Shown: piece after piece, positions 7,795-16,669 of the stretch
Layout of the letters: each line of letters starts with the position of its first letter
Numbering within the stretch: the first letter of the stretch is position 1
Assembly: GCF_002217405.1 (NCBI RefSeq)
Contig: NZ_MUHE01000021.1
Coordinates: 1-51,796 of the forward strand
Direction of reading: 5' to 3'
Source of the DNA: Flavobacterium psychrophilum DSM 3660 = ATCC 49418
Lineage (GTDB): Bacteria > Bacteroidota > Bacteroidia > Flavobacteriales > Flavobacteriaceae
Length of the DNA stretch: 51,796 nucleotides
Notes under the pieces: generated by a model
Seen by the model: the letters and a program-made list of their open reading frames with translations, nothing else
Told to the model about the DNA's origin: nothing
The model's database searches: none
Translations under genes and position numbers: made by a program

Positions 7795-8585
7795 CCTAAT
7801 CTAATTTTTGCATTTAACTTTGTAATTAGTTGAGCTGCAATACTAGACTGAAACTCTTTTTTTCGGTATTTTGTTATGGGCTGAATACCAGTAATTACAT
7901 TTGTAATAAACAATTCGTCTGCTTTTTGCAAATCGAAAGGGGAAATTACCGCTTCAGTAATTTCAATATTTTCAATCGTTTTTGCTAAAGATAAAATTTG
8001 CTTTCGCATGATACCATTTAAGCAACCTTCAGAAATTGGAGGGGTATATAAAACCCCTTCTTTTAGCATAAAAATATTCCCGTTTAAAGCTTCGATTACA
8101 TTCTTATCTTCATTAATTAGAATGCAATTATCTAAGCCATTTTCGTTTGCGTAAATACTTCCTGTAATATTGATTAGTTTGTTTGTTGTTTTCAGTGTAG
8201 AAAATAGCTGTTTCGAGATATAAAAATCTTTATATAAATCGACTTCATAATTTGCTTTTTGAATTGCGTAAAGCGGTTTTTCAATTTTAGAAACTGAAAT
8301 ATCATAAGCTACATTGTTGTTTTCGGGTAAGTAATAACCGCCATCTTTTCTAAAAACAGTAATTCTAGCTCTACCCGATGCTTGAACGTTCTCTTCTTTT
8401 GCTTTAGATAACAGTTCGCCTTCAAAGAATTCCATGGTGAAATTCATAGGGATTTCCATTCTTAAAATTCGCATAGAAGACATTAATCGAAAATAATGAT
8501 CTTCTAAAAATAGAATTTTATTGTCTAAAATCTTGACAGTTTCAAAAACTGCATCACCATATAAAAACGCACGATTATTTTGCAT
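7791..8585 (-). CDS. PLP-dependent aminotransferase, class IV
   Basis: A fold-type IV PLP enzyme (branched-chain aminotransferase / 4-amino-4-deoxychorismate lyase group). Conserved parts are NNRAFLYGDAVFETVK near the start, RMEIP with an Arg cluster, the presumed Schiff-base Lys in STLKTTNKL near residue 134, and the cofactor segment VIEALNGNIFM. The 264-residue protein lacks the ~15 residues that usually precede YGDAVFE. The start is nonetheless supported by a TATATTTG -7 box 27 nt upstream (8612-8619). A PabC role is possible, but substrate cannot be told from sequence. It is co-directional with the START-like gene. Confidence 0.85.
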   Translation of the reverse strand: MQNNRAFLYGDAVFETVKILDNKILFLEDHYFRLMSSMRILRMEIPMNFTMEFFEGELLSKAKEENVQASGRARITVFRKDGGYYLPENNNVAYDISVSKIEKPLYAIQKANYEVDLYKDFYISKQLFSTLKTTNKLINITGSIYANENGLDNCILINEDKNVIEALNGNIFMLKEGVLYTPPISEGCLNGIMRKQILSLAKTIENIEITEAVISPFDLQKADELFITNVITGIQPITKYRKKEFQSSIAAQLITKLNAKIRLG

Positions 8586-8611
8586 ATAAAAAAGATCTGA
8601 AAAATTCAGTG

Positions 8612-8619
8612 CAAATATA
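8612..8619 (-). promoter_or_regulatory. -7 element of the class IV aminotransferase gene
   Basis: The minus strand reads TATATTTG, 27 nt upstream of the ATG. It fixes the short N-terminus of the enzyme. No ideal -33 TTG is seen. Confidence 0.5.
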
Positions 8620-8639
8620 AGTTTAATATCTTTTAGAAA

Positions 8640-9032
8640 CTACACAGATCCTATAACATGTTTTAAATCTGAAATTTGATTTTCCCACAACAATTTCGAT
8701 TCTTGTATGTCATTTGGCTCAGCATAATCTACAATCATAAGAGAAACATCTTTCGTAATTTCGTCAACAAGGATTTTTAGCTCAAAATAATATTCTGTAT
8801 CTTTATTATCGTTGTCCATCCATTTGAACTTAATTTTTTCTCCAGTTTTTTTAGAATATAATCTTGCTTTTTCTTCGGAGTCATTCCAAATAAAGGTGTA
8901 AAATTCGCCACGTGAGTTTACATTATCTGCAAACCATTCTTGTAGTCCAGAAGGAGTTGATATGTATTGGTATAACAACTGCGGAGACGAGTTTATAGGG
9001 AATTCTAATTCGTAGCGTATTTTATTTTGCAT
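8640..9032 (-). CDS. START-like domain protein (SRPBCC superfamily)
   Basis: A 130-residue small protein with the helix-grip pattern of the START/AHSA1 type: YELEFPINSSPQLLYQYISTPSGLQEWFADNV at the start, a central beta sheet with KIKFKWMDNDNKDTEYYFELKI, and a long C-terminal helix after ESKLLWENQISDLKHVI. It has no signal peptide. Proteins of this exact type are common in Flavobacteriia, where they are often named START-like; a ligand has not been established. It lies 54 nt upstream of the aminotransferase on the same strand, and the tRNA-Met promoter is on the opposite strand beyond its start. Confidence 0.82.
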   Translation of the reverse strand: MQNKIRYELEFPINSSPQLLYQYISTPSGLQEWFADNVNSRGEFYTFIWNDSEEKARLYSKKTGEKIKFKWMDNDNKDTEYYFELKILVDEITKDVSLMIVDYAEPNDIQESKLLWENQISDLKHVIGSV

Positions 9033-9112
9033 AGTTTATAATTTGGGTCTAATGTATATAATTATGGTTTGATAAAAAAATCTTTTTTAATAAAAATTTT
9101 TATCAAAAATGT

Positions 9113-9142
9113 TTGTGGTTTTTAAATATAGTGTTATATTTG
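9113..9142 (+). promoter_or_regulatory. Promoter of tRNA-Met
   Basis: TTG at 9113-9115, exactly 19 nt, then TATATTTG at 9135-9142, ending 33 nt before the mature tRNA. This is a perfect Bacteroidota promoter. Confidence 0.88.
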
Positions 9143-9175
9143 CACCCGCATTGAGATATGTAAAACTAAATAAAT

Positions 9176-9249
9176 GGCGAGATAGCTCAGTCGGTTAGAG
9201 CGCAGGATTCATAACCCTGAGGTCACGGGTTCAACTCCCGTTTTCGCTA
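9176..9249 (+). tRNA. tRNA-Met (CAT anticodon)
   Basis: A full cloverleaf can be drawn: 7-bp acceptor stem GGCGAGA / TTTCGCT (with G-T pairs at 1-72 and 6-67), T8-A9, D-stem GCTC/GAGC, anticodon stem with loop TTCATAA (anticodon CAT at 9210-9212), a 5-nt variable loop AGGTC, and T-arm ACGGG-TTCAACT-CCCGT. The discriminator is A, and CCA is not encoded. The D-stem and the absence of the GGG/CCC initiator anticodon-stem pairs favour elongator tRNA-Met. A lysidine-modified tRNA-Ile cannot be fully excluded by eye. The gene has its own promoter and terminator. Confidence 0.95.
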
Positions 9250-9251
9250 CA

Positions 9252-9287
9252 AAAAAAAGTCCAAAACTTAGTTTTGGACTTTTTTTA
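9252..9287 (+). terminator. Intrinsic terminator after tRNA-Met
   Basis: Stem AGTCCAAAAC / GTTTTGGACT with a TTA loop, extended by A-run/T-run pairing and ending in seven T. It starts 3 nt after the tRNA. Confidence 0.93.
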
Positions 9288-9498
9288 TATTATGTTTTCT
9301 GTGTTTTTTATCCTCGAGCCGTTTTGTTTGATTGTTAGAGGGTTTGTAATAATATTGGCTGTAATTTAATTTGTTTTAATGGCATAGTATAATCATATAT
9401 TTGTATTAGGTTTTGTTTTACTTTAGTTCTAGTAAAGCATAGCCTTGTGAGCAAAGTATAGGTTTGTGTAGCTCTTTTTTATGTTCCTATGTGTTTGT
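9288..9498. other. Intergenic, no gene seen
   Basis: About 210 bp of AT-rich sequence between the tRNA terminator and the palindrome before ribH. I find no open frame, repeat or promoter in it that I can defend. Confidence 0.5.
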
Positions 9499-9537
9499 GT
9501 TTTAAAATAGTGAGTAAAAAACTCACTATTTTAAAAC
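9499..9537 (-). terminator. Strong hairpin after ribH
   Basis: A perfect 17-bp inverted repeat (9499-9515 and 9521-9537), stem GTTTTAAAATAGTGAGT, with a 5-A loop. It lies 18 nt past the ribH stop. There is no long T-run after the stem on the ribH strand, so it is a terminator-like or mRNA-stabilising hairpin rather than a textbook terminator. Confidence 0.65.
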
Positions 9538-9555
9538 CCGTCAATAATAAAGGAT

Positions 9556-10125
9556 TTACTCTTGAATTTTTAAAGGTAAGCCTTCTATTTGCAACTGATT
9601 TGTCTTTAGTAATTTATCACTTTGGTGAAAACCCAAATTAGCCTGTTCTCTTAAATAGGCCATTTTTATAGCGGCAATCGCAGCTTCTGTGCCTTTGTTT
9701 CCGTGTATTCCTCCGCTTCTGTCTATAGATTGTTGTTCGGTATTATCTGTTAATAAACAGAAAATAGTAGGTATGTCAGATAAAACATTTAAATCTTTTA
9801 TGCCTTGTGTTACGCCTTCGCAGACAAACTCGAAGTGCATAGTTTCTCCTTTTATTACGCAACCTATTGTAATTACTACATCAGGTTTTTGGGTTTCAAT
9901 CATTTTTTTTGCTCCGTAAATGAGCTCGAAACTTCCTGGAACATTCCAGCGGATAATGTTTTTGTGTAGTGCACCACAATCTGTTAGTGCTTCAATTACA
10001 CCTGAATATAATCCTTCGGTAATGTGATCGTTCCATTCTGAAATAACAATCCCAAACCGAAAATTTTTCGCGTTTGGGATTGTGTTTTTATCATAATTAG
10101 ATAAGTTTTTATTTGCTGTAGCCAT
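9556..10125 (-). CDS. ribH: 6,7-dimethyl-8-ribityllumazine synthase
   Basis: RibH condenses 5-amino-6-ribitylamino-uracil with 3,4-dihydroxy-2-butanone 4-phosphate in riboflavin synthesis. The diagnostic motifs are present: FGIVISEWNDHIT, WNVPGSFELIYGAKKMI, GCVIKGETMHFEFVCEGVTQGI with the catalytic His, and GGIHGNKGTEAAIAAIKMA. At 189 residues it is longer than the usual ~155-165, with a short N-terminal leader before FRFGIV and a C-terminal tail rich in Lys, Gln and Leu. It follows the TPR gene on the same strand, separated by a 70-nt gap with an AT palindrome. No other rib gene is nearby. Confidence 0.95.
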   Translation of the reverse strand: MATANKNLSNYDKNTIPNAKNFRFGIVISEWNDHITEGLYSGVIEALTDCGALHKNIIRWNVPGSFELIYGAKKMIETQKPDVVITIGCVIKGETMHFEFVCEGVTQGIKDLNVLSDIPTIFCLLTDNTEQQSIDRSGGIHGNKGTEAAIAAIKMAYLREQANLGFHQSDKLLKTNQLQIEGLPLKIQE

Positions 10126-10130
10126 CTTTG

Positions 10131-10193
10131 TCAGTTAAAAATTAAAAAGTTACGAATTAAAAATTAATATAAATACTTTTAATTTTTAATTGA
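10131..10193. repeat. AT-rich palindromic repeat between the TPR gene and ribH
   Basis: Arms 10131-10150 and 10175-10193 are inverted copies (TCAGTTAAAAATTAAAAAGT against ACTTTTAATTTTTAATTGA). The loop carries a further direct copy, ACGAATTAAAAATTAA. It belongs to the same style of low-complexity gap filler as the repeats at 1645, 3704 and 16669. Confidence 0.65.
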
Positions 10194-10195
10194 AT

Positions 10196-10987
10196 TTATT
10201 GTGTCATTCCTATTAACGCATCTATATTTTGTGCTTCTGGTGTTGCTTCAAAATTATCTTTAATATCTGTAAAATATTTTAAGGCATCTGCTTTTTTGCC
10301 CAAAGACATGGCTGTTTGTCCTGCTTTTAGTAAAAAACGTGGTGTTGTAACATCATTTTTATTACTTTCTGCTGCTTTTATATAAAACTCTAAAGCTTGT
10401 TCTGGCTTTTTTAATTCTGAATACGCATCTCCTGTTGCTCCAATTGCTATGGCGTTTGTAAAAGCATCATCAGATTTAAAATTTGCTAAATGATCTATTG
10501 CAGCTTGAAATTTCTTTGTGTTTAGTAAAGCCATTCCGGCATAATATTCTGCTAAGTTTCCTGCATCAGTACCTGAGTGTGATTTGATGATGTCTAGAAA
10601 ACCTTGTTTTCCATCGCCTCCGTTTAGCGCTAAATTATATAATGAATCGCTTGCAGTTCCTTCTACGGCTTTCTTAAAGTATTGTTGCGCTTGGAACATA
10701 TCACTTGCTGCTTCGCTTTCTTTTGGCCCAGAAACAAATTTATTGTATAATAAATATCCGGCTGTTAGTAAGGCAATGCCGCCTACAATAGATAAAATGA
10801 TATTCTGATTTTTTGCCACAAATTCTTCTGTTCTTGAAGCAGTTTCGTCTAATGTATTAAAAACGCCAGCAGTTGCGCTGTCTTTTTCATCAATATTAAT
10901 TTCGTTTTCAATATCATTTACGTCAGTTTCTACTTTTTCTTCTTCAGGTTTTGGAGCTTTATATCCTCTTTTATTGTAAGTTGCCAT
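10196..10987 (-). CDS. Membrane-anchored tetratricopeptide repeat protein
   Basis: A 263-residue protein. A charged N-terminal cytoplasmic segment (YNKRGYKAPKPEEEKVET...) precedes one transmembrane helix near residues 63-83 (IILSIVGGIALLTAGYLLY). After it come TPR-like helical pairs such as LAEYYAGMALLNTKKFQAAIDHLANF, AIAIGATGDAYSELKKPEQALEFYIKAAE and FLLKAGQTAMSLGKKADALKYF. The layout resembles YfgM-type SecYEG-associated periplasmic TPR proteins, but that is only an analogy. It is the first gene before ribH on this strand. A TATTTTTG -7 box lies at 11011-11018. Confidence 0.8.
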   Translation of the reverse strand: MATYNKRGYKAPKPEEEKVETDVNDIENEINIDEKDSATAGVFNTLDETASRTEEFVAKNQNIILSIVGGIALLTAGYLLYNKFVSGPKESEAASDMFQAQQYFKKAVEGTASDSLYNLALNGGDGKQGFLDIIKSHSGTDAGNLAEYYAGMALLNTKKFQAAIDHLANFKSDDAFTNAIAIGATGDAYSELKKPEQALEFYIKAAESNKNDVTTPRFLLKAGQTAMSLGKKADALKYFTDIKDNFEATPEAQNIDALIGMTQ

Positions 10988-11140
10988 TTATAATTTAATT
11001 TAATGAGTTGCAAAAATAAAATTTTTATTCATAAATAAAAGCTGTTTGACTGTTATTTTTAATAATTTACAATCCTAATTGAAATGCACCAAAATATATT
11101 GCCCAAAAGTCGAAATTTGCAATGTCATAATATGAAAGTC

Positions 11141-11169
11141 TTGTGCGAAACTATTTTTGTTTATTTTTG
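11141..11169 (+). promoter_or_regulatory. Promoter of the recF operon
   Basis: TTG at 11141-11143, 18 nt, then TATTTTTG at 11162-11169, about 100 nt ahead of the ATG chosen for recF. A second TATTTTTG lies 10 nt upstream at 11152-11159. Confidence 0.55.
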
Positions 11170-11272
11170 ATATTTCATTGGTGTAAAAAATAAAAAAATA
11201 AGCGTTTTAGAGTTTAAAACTCATAACTTGCAATCGTGTCTAACTTTATTAAAAAGGCATTCCTATTATTAT

Positions 11273-12352
11273 ATGTATCTAAAAAAAATCTCATTATTTA
11301 ATTTTAAAAATTTTAGCGACACTAGTTTCAATTTCGAGCATAAAATAAATTGTTTCGTGGGTAAAAATGGTGTTGGAAAAACAAACGTACTCGATGCAAT
11401 TTATCATTTGTCTTTCGGGAAAAGCTATTTTAATACGTTGGCCGTTCAAAATATAAAACACGATGAAGATTTTTTTGTGATTGATGGCGAATTCGACAAA
11501 CAAGAAAGATCAGAAAATATTCTTTGCAGTTTAAAAAAAGGACAAAAAAAAATATTGAAGCGCAACGGAAAAATATACGAAAAGTTTTCTGATCATTTAG
11601 GATTTATACCATTAGTAATTATTTCTCCAACCGATGCCGATCTTATTCGAGAAGGAAGCGAAACTAGACGAAAATTCATAGATAGTGTAATTTCTCAATT
11701 AGATAATCAATATTTACAGGGGTTAATTTTGTACCAAAAAGTATTAAGTCAGCGCAATGCATTGCTTAAATATTTTGCGGTAAACCGTGTTTTTGAAACA
11801 GGAACTTTAGATATTTATAACGAACAATTAAATGATTTGGGGCAAAGTATTTTCGAAAAAAGAAAACAATTTTTAAACGATTTTATTCCCATTTTTAATT
11901 CATTTTATCAAAACATTTCTAATTCGGCCGAAACCGTGCAATTAGAATACGAAAGTCAGTTAGAAAAACAAGATTTATTATCGCTTTTGCAAGAAAATAT
12001 TAATAAAGACAGGTCCTTACAATATACAAGTGTTGGGGTGCATAAAGACGATTTGTCTTTTAATATAGCACATTACCCTATTAAAAAATTTGGTTCTCAG
12101 GGACAACAGAAATCTTTTCTGATTGCTTTAAAATTAGCTCAATTTGAATTTGTAAAAAAACAAAGTGGGGAAAAACCTATTTTACTTTTCGACGATATTT
12201 TTGATAAACTAGACGAAACTCGTGTCGAAAAAATTGTAGCAATGGTAAATAATGATGATTTTGGACAGTTGTTTATTTCCGATACACATTCCCAGCGAAC
12301 AGAAAATATTGTAAAAATGACCCACCAAAGTTATAAGATATTTAATCTTTAA
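11273..12352 (+). CDS. recF: DNA replication/repair protein RecF
   Basis: RecF is an SMC-like ATPase that loads RecA at single-strand gaps. From the ATG at 11273 it is 359 residues, matching the family length. An upstream in-frame TTG at 11228 would add 15 residues that do not look like RecF. Visible are [16 protein letters not shown], Walker A GKNGVGKT (residues 30-37), [23 protein letters not shown], the signature region [18 protein letters not shown], and Walker [17 protein letters not shown]. It heads a tight plus-strand run with the rhodanese/thioredoxin gene 26 nt downstream. No dnaA or gyrB lies nearby, unlike the classical arrangement. Confidence 0.95.
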   Translation: MYLKKISLFNFKNFSDTSFNFEHKINCFVGKNGVGKTNVLDAIYHLSFGKSYFNTLAVQNIKHDEDFFVIDGEFDKQERSENILCSLKKGQKKILKRNGKIYEKFSDHLGFIPLVIISPTDADLIREGSETRRKFIDSVISQLDNQYLQGLILYQKVLSQRNALLKYFAVNRVFETGTLDIYNEQLNDLGQSIFEKRKQFLNDFIPIFNSFYQNISNSAETVQLEYESQLEKQDLLSLLQENINKDRSLQYTSVGVHKDDLSFNIAHYPIKKFGSQGQQKSFLIALKLAQFEFVKKQSGEKPILLFDDIFDKLDETRVEKIVAMVNNDDFGQLFISDTHSQRTENIVKMTHQSYKIFNL

Positions 12353-12378
12353 TTGTTATATTAGCTAAAAAAATAAAA

Positions 12379-13071
12379 ATGAAAAAAATAATTTCTATTC
12401 TATTTATAAGTTTACTATTTATAAGTTGTAAAGGACAAACAGAAAAAGCCATACAAACAATCGATGTAAAGGCTTTTGCTCAAAAATTGCAAACCACAAA
12501 AAACCCTCAATTACTAGATGTTCGAACGCCACAAGAATATGCTGTCGAGCATATTGGAGACGCTACAAACGTAAACTGGAACGCCACAAGCTTTGTTTTG
12601 GAAGTAGAAAAATACGACAAAACAAAACCCGTTTTTGTATATTGCAAAGTAGGAGGAAGAAGTGCACAGGCGGCAGATAAACTTGCACAATTGGGTTTTA
12701 CAACCATATACAACCTAGACGGTGGTATGATGAAATGGAACGCTAGCGGAATGGCACAACCAAATAATAAAATTATAGGAATGTGCAATCAAGAATTTAA
12801 TGAGTTATTAAAATCGAACAAAAAAGTAATGGTTAATTTTTATGCAGAATGGTGCGCACCTTGCAAAAAAATGAGTCCATATATCATCAAGATGCAAGAT
12901 GAAATGAAAGACAAAGTAAATATTGTAAGGCTAGATGCCGATAAAAATAAAACCCTTGTAGAGGCTTTAAAACTTGATGGTTTACCAGTAATTATACTTT
13001 ATGAGAATGGGAAAGAAATATGGCGAAACATAGGTTATATTACAGAAGAAGACTTAAAAAAACATTTGTAA
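12379..13071 (+). CDS. Rhodanese-thioredoxin fusion lipoprotein
   Basis: A 230-residue exported protein with two domains. A signal peptide ends in LLFISC (Cys17), a plausible lipoprotein modification site. Residues ~25-125 are a rhodanese domain (LLDVRTPQEYAVEHI, active loop CKVGGRS with Cys89, YNLDGGMMKW). Residues ~135-230 are a thioredoxin domain with CxxC as WCAPCKK (Cys159, Cys162), cis-Pro at GLPV and a C-terminal helix. The likely role is sulfur transfer or disulfide handling in the periplasm; substrates are unknown. It follows recF by 26 nt and precedes the DUF2461 gene by 1 nt. Confidence 0.88.
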   Translation: MKKIISILFISLLFISCKGQTEKAIQTIDVKAFAQKLQTTKNPQLLDVRTPQEYAVEHIGDATNVNWNATSFVLEVEKYDKTKPVFVYCKVGGRSAQAADKLAQLGFTTIYNLDGGMMKWNASGMAQPNNKIIGMCNQEFNELLKSNKKVMVNFYAEWCAPCKKMSPYIIKMQDEMKDKVNIVRLDADKNKTLVEALKLDGLPVIILYENGKEIWRNIGYITEEDLKKHL

Positions 13072-13072
13072 A

Positions 13073-13747
13073 ATGATTACCAAAGAAGCCATTCAGTTTA
13101 TTGACGATTTAAAAGCCAATAACAACACAGAATGGATGCATGCCAACAAAAAACGATACGAAAGTTACAAAAAAGATTATCATCAGTTTATTGCATCTGT
13201 TTTACAAGAAATGAAACCTTTAGACAAATCGTTAGATTTATTAGAAATTAAGAATTGCACTTTTCGCATCAATCGTGATATTCGATTTTCTAAAGACAAG
13301 CAACCCTACAAAACCAATATTGCACTTTGGCTAAGTACTAATAGAAACCGAAAAAACAGTCCTGGTTATTATATTCATTTCGAAAAAGGAAGTTCCTTTA
13401 TTGCCGGTGGTGTTTGGTGTCCCGAAGCCAATGAACTAAAAAGTATTAGGAAAGAAATTGCTTTTTTTTATGATGATTTAGAAGCCATTGTAAACAATTC
13501 GATTTTCAAAAAACAATTCGTAGCCATTACTCGAGAAGATAGTAATTTGTTAAAAAAAGCACCAAAAGGGTATGAACCCAATCATCCTGCTATCGAATTT
13601 TTAAAGCTAAAAAGCTATACTTGTTCTCAAAAAATTGATGATAAGTTCTTTTTAGACAAAGATTTTTCTAAAAAAATAGCTCAAAAACTAATTGCGCTAA
13701 AACCGTTAAATGAGTTTTTAAACAGGGCTCTAGAAACCGAAGAATAA
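13073..13747 (+). CDS. DUF2461 domain protein
   Basis: A 224-residue cytoplasmic protein recognised as DUF2461 (TIGR02453 type) by FIDDLKANNNTEWMHANKKRYESYKKDY near the start, the INRDIRFSKDKQPYKTNIALWLS block in the middle, and GYYIHFEKGSSFIAGGVW. Homologues are widespread, and no biochemical activity has been assigned. The ATG starts one base after the stop of the rhodanese-thioredoxin gene, so translation is probably coupled. Confidence 0.9.
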   Translation: MITKEAIQFIDDLKANNNTEWMHANKKRYESYKKDYHQFIASVLQEMKPLDKSLDLLEIKNCTFRINRDIRFSKDKQPYKTNIALWLSTNRNRKNSPGYYIHFEKGSSFIAGGVWCPEANELKSIRKEIAFFYDDLEAIVNNSIFKKQFVAITREDSNLLKKAPKGYEPNHPAIEFLKLKSYTCSQKIDDKFFLDKDFSKKIAQKLIALKPLNEFLNRALETEE

Positions 13748-13756
13748 AATAGTACA

Positions 13757-14818
13757 ATGCAAAAAAAACGAATTCTTTTTCTTGGAGAAACCTATAGAGC
13801 CGACGCCATAACTTGGATGAATGGCTTGAAGGAATTTGGTGATTTCGAAATTGTAACCTGGGAGTTAAAAACACGAAGTTCTGGTATCTCTAGGCTAAAA
13901 AGATTAATAGAATTAGCTAGAACATTTGTAACCATAAAAAGTATTGCTCGAAAATTTAATGCCAATATGGTTATTGCCGAAAGGACCACTAGTTACGGAT
14001 TTCTTGCTGCGCTTTCAGGAATAGAACCAGTAGTTATTGCACAACAAGGAATAACAGACTTATGGCCTCTAAATTCACCATTGTATCCGTTTAAAAAAAT
14101 AATTCAGGACTATGCGTTTAAAAAAGCTGATTTGATACATGCTTGGGGCGGTGTTATGGTAGCAAATATGCAAAAATGCCATGTAGATAGGGCTAGAATT
14201 TTGGTTTTACCAAAAGGAATAAATTTAACTCGTTTCCAATACCAAGAAAATTGCAACAAACCATATATTAAAGCAATTGTAACACGATCGTTACTAGCAG
14301 AATATAAGCATGACTTAATTTTGAAAGCTTTTGCAATACTAAAAAAACAACACATTCCATTCGAATTAACCATTGTTGGCGATGGGATTTTATTAAAAAG
14401 CTTAAAACTACGGGCTAAAGAATTAAAAATTGAAGAACACGTAACATTTACGGGACTAATTAGCAACAACGACTTGCCACAATTATTGCAAAACGCCAAT
14501 ATTTATATCAGTATGCCAACAACCGAAGGCGTTTCGGCATCATTATTCGAAGCTATGGCTTGTGGCTGTTTTCCAATTGTGACTGATTTACCTGGAAACA
14601 GAAGCTGGATTACACAAAAAGAAAACGGAATTTTAGTAGCCTCTGAAAACACTAAGCAGTTAGCTGAAGAAATTATTTGGGCTTTTAAAAATACCGAAAT
14701 CAGACAAAAAGCCGTTTTAGAAAACAGAAAATTTGTAGAAAAAAACGCAAATTATGCTGTTAATATGAAAATAATAGCAGACAAATACCATCAATTAATA
14801 AACCAAAAATCTATTTAA
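13757..14818 (+). CDS. Glycosyltransferase, GT4-type
   Basis: A 353-residue GT-B fold protein. The C-terminal half shows the GT4 pattern: SLLAEYKHDLILKAFAIL, LTIVGDGILLKSLK, EEHVTFTGLISNNDLPQLL, and an E-x7-E motif in TEGVSASLFEAMACG with the nucleotide-sugar-binding Glu residues. The N-terminal half (FLGETYRADAITWMNGL) is poorly conserved, as usual for the acceptor side. Donor and acceptor cannot be inferred. It overlaps nothing and lies 9 nt after the DUF2461 gene and 3 nt before asnB, a pairing common in polysaccharide loci, though no other such gene is here. Confidence 0.87.
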   Translation: MQKKRILFLGETYRADAITWMNGLKEFGDFEIVTWELKTRSSGISRLKRLIELARTFVTIKSIARKFNANMVIAERTTSYGFLAALSGIEPVVIAQQGITDLWPLNSPLYPFKKIIQDYAFKKADLIHAWGGVMVANMQKCHVDRARILVLPKGINLTRFQYQENCNKPYIKAIVTRSLLAEYKHDLILKAFAILKKQHIPFELTIVGDGILLKSLKLRAKELKIEEHVTFTGLISNNDLPQLLQNANIYISMPTTEGVSASLFEAMACGCFPIVTDLPGNRSWITQKENGILVASENTKQLAEEIIWAFKNTEIRQKAVLENRKFVEKNANYAVNMKIIADKYHQLINQKSI

Positions 14819-14821
14819 TTT

Positions 14822-16669
14822 ATGTGTGGTATAAACGGAATATTGCATCTTAGTAGCAAATTGGTCGATAAAAATCAACTGGTAAAAATGCGTGATGTTC
14901 TAGCACATCGCGGCCCGGACGATGCTGGTATTTTTATCGAAAAAAATATAGGGTTGGGGCACAGACGATTGGCTATTATCGATACTTCATCGGCAGGGCA
15001 TCAGCCTTTTTATTCTGAAAACGGACGATATGTTATTGTGTTTAATGGAGAAATATACAATTACAAAGACTTTTATGCTGAATTAAAAGATAAAGGAGTT
15101 GCACTAAAATCCGATTCGGATACCGAAGTTTTACTCAAACTATACGAATTGTATGGTCTAGAAATATTACCTAGACTAAACGGAATGTTTGCCTTTGCTA
15201 TTTGGGACAAAGAACAAAAAAAACTAGTTTTGGCTAGAGACAGAATGGGGGTGAAGCCTTTATATTATTCGTTATACCAAAGCACTTTGTATTTTGCTTC
15301 AGAGCAGAAAGCACTTTTTGCAGCAGGAATTCCTATACAAATATCAGAAAGCGGTTTAGAAGAGTATTTCTTCAACAGATTTGTAGCAGGCGAAAATACC
15401 TTATACAATCATGTAAACAAGATTTTGCCAGGACACTACATGACTATTTACGAAAACGGAAACTCTAAAACTACAAAATGGTGGAATCTGAAAGAAGAAA
15501 TACAAAACCACGAAACAATTGCAAATCCAAAAAAATGGTTCGAAGAAACTTTTTTCGAATCTGTAAGACTCCGTATGGTTAGCGATGTTCCTGTTGGGGT
15601 TTTGCTAAGTGGCGGCTTAGATTCTGGTTCTATATTATCATCGTTATACCATCAGGATTACAAAAATATTCAAACCTTCAATATTGGTTTTTCTGAAGAA
15701 AAGCACAACGAGTCTTATTTAGCAAAAAATATTACAGAAGAATATAATTATGAATATAATTCTATGAAGGTTGAAGGAGATTTGCTTTACGATAGTTTGT
15801 TAGAATCTTCCTATTTTCAAGACGAGCCTCTCATGCACCTTAACGAGCCACATTTGCTTGCTGTATCTAAATTAGCCAACGCTAAAGTAAAAGTATTACT
15901 CTCTGGCGAAGGAGCAGACGAACTTATGGGGGGCTATGTTCGCTATAAAGCCTTAAGGCGGCCAACCCTGCTAAAAGCAATTTCTTACTTAAGTAATTTC
16001 AATTTCTTAAATAACAATCCAAGATTTAATAAGCTATTGCGATATTCAAAAATAACAAATAATTCAGATTTAGTACTCTTTAATAGTACCAGTGTTTATC
16101 CAAATGATATTCACGAATTTTATGGAGAAAAGAAAGAACCAATAAACGAATACCGTTATCAGCTCCTAAACGAAGCGAAAGAATTGTATCCTAATAGCCT
16201 GCAAAGGCAAGCGTTATATTTTGACCAGCATACCTATATGTGTTCGCTTTTAGACAGAAATGATCGCTGTACAATGGGTGCATCTATCGAATGTCGTGAG
16301 CCATTTTTAGACCAACGACTTGTTGCTGGTTTAGGAACCTTAGATGACAACTGGTTGTTTTCTGGAAAAAAAGGAAAATACATCTTAAAAAATACCATGC
16401 AAGACAAACTCCCCCAAGATATTCTTAATTTCAGGAAAATTGGGCTTAGCGTACCTTGGGAGAACCAATTATTATCTAATGATAAGTTTAAGGAAGAATT
16501 GCGAAATTTTGCAAAAAGTGAAATTTTTAGCATGCCTTTTTTAGAAAATTTAAACGGAAAAAAAATTGTCGAACAAATTGAAAAAGGGGACAAAAAAATA
16601 ATCCCTTACATTATGCCTTTGTTTATGTTGCATATTTGGCAAAAAAAATATTTTCAGAAATTTATATAA
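14822..16669 (+). CDS. asnB: Asparagine synthase (glutamine-hydrolysing)
   Basis: A 615-residue class II glutamine amidotransferase. The glutaminase domain begins MCGI with the catalytic Cys2 and has AHRGPDDAG, GHRRLAIID and NGEIYNY. The C-terminal synthetase domain has the PP-loop LSGGLDS (262-268), LSGEGADELMGGY and CTMGASIECREPFLD. This is the AsnB type that makes asparagine from aspartate, ATP and glutamine. Versions linked to a glycosyltransferase, as here, may instead amidate sugars or peptides during exopolysaccharide synthesis. It is the last gene of the recF run. A 32-bp inverted repeat fills the gap after it. Confidence 0.92.
   Translation: MCGINGILHLSSKLVDKNQLVKMRDVLAHRGPDDAGIFIEKNIGLGHRRLAIIDTSSAGHQPFYSENGRYVIVFNGEIYNYKDFYAELKDKGVALKSDSDTEVLLKLYELYGLEILPRLNGMFAFAIWDKEQKKLVLARDRMGVKPLYYSLYQSTLYFASEQKALFAAGIPIQISESGLEEYFFNRFVAGENTLYNHVNKILPGHYMTIYENGNSKTTKWWNLKEEIQNHETIANPKKWFEETFFESVRLRMVSDVPVGVLLSGGLDSGSILSSLYHQDYKNIQTFNIGFSEEKHNESYLAKNITEEYNYEYNSMKVEGDLLYDSLLESSYFQDEPLMHLNEPHLLAVSKLANAKVKVLLSGEGADELMGGYVRYKALRRPTLLKAISYLSNFNFLNNNPRFNKLLRYSKITNNSDLVLFNSTSVYPNDIHEFYGEKKEPINEYRYQLLNEAKELYPNSLQRQALYFDQHTYMCSLLDRNDRCTMGASIECREPFLDQRLVAGLGTLDDNWLFSGKKGKYILKNTMQDKLPQDILNFRKIGLSVPWENQLLSNDKFKEELRNFAKSEIFSMPFLENLNGKKIVEQIEKGDKKIIPYIMPLFMLHIWQKKYFQKFI

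Noticed and set aside
11228..11272. TTG-initiated extension of RecF
   Set aside because: The added residues do not resemble RecF, whose usual start MYLKKI is reached at the ATG at 11273.
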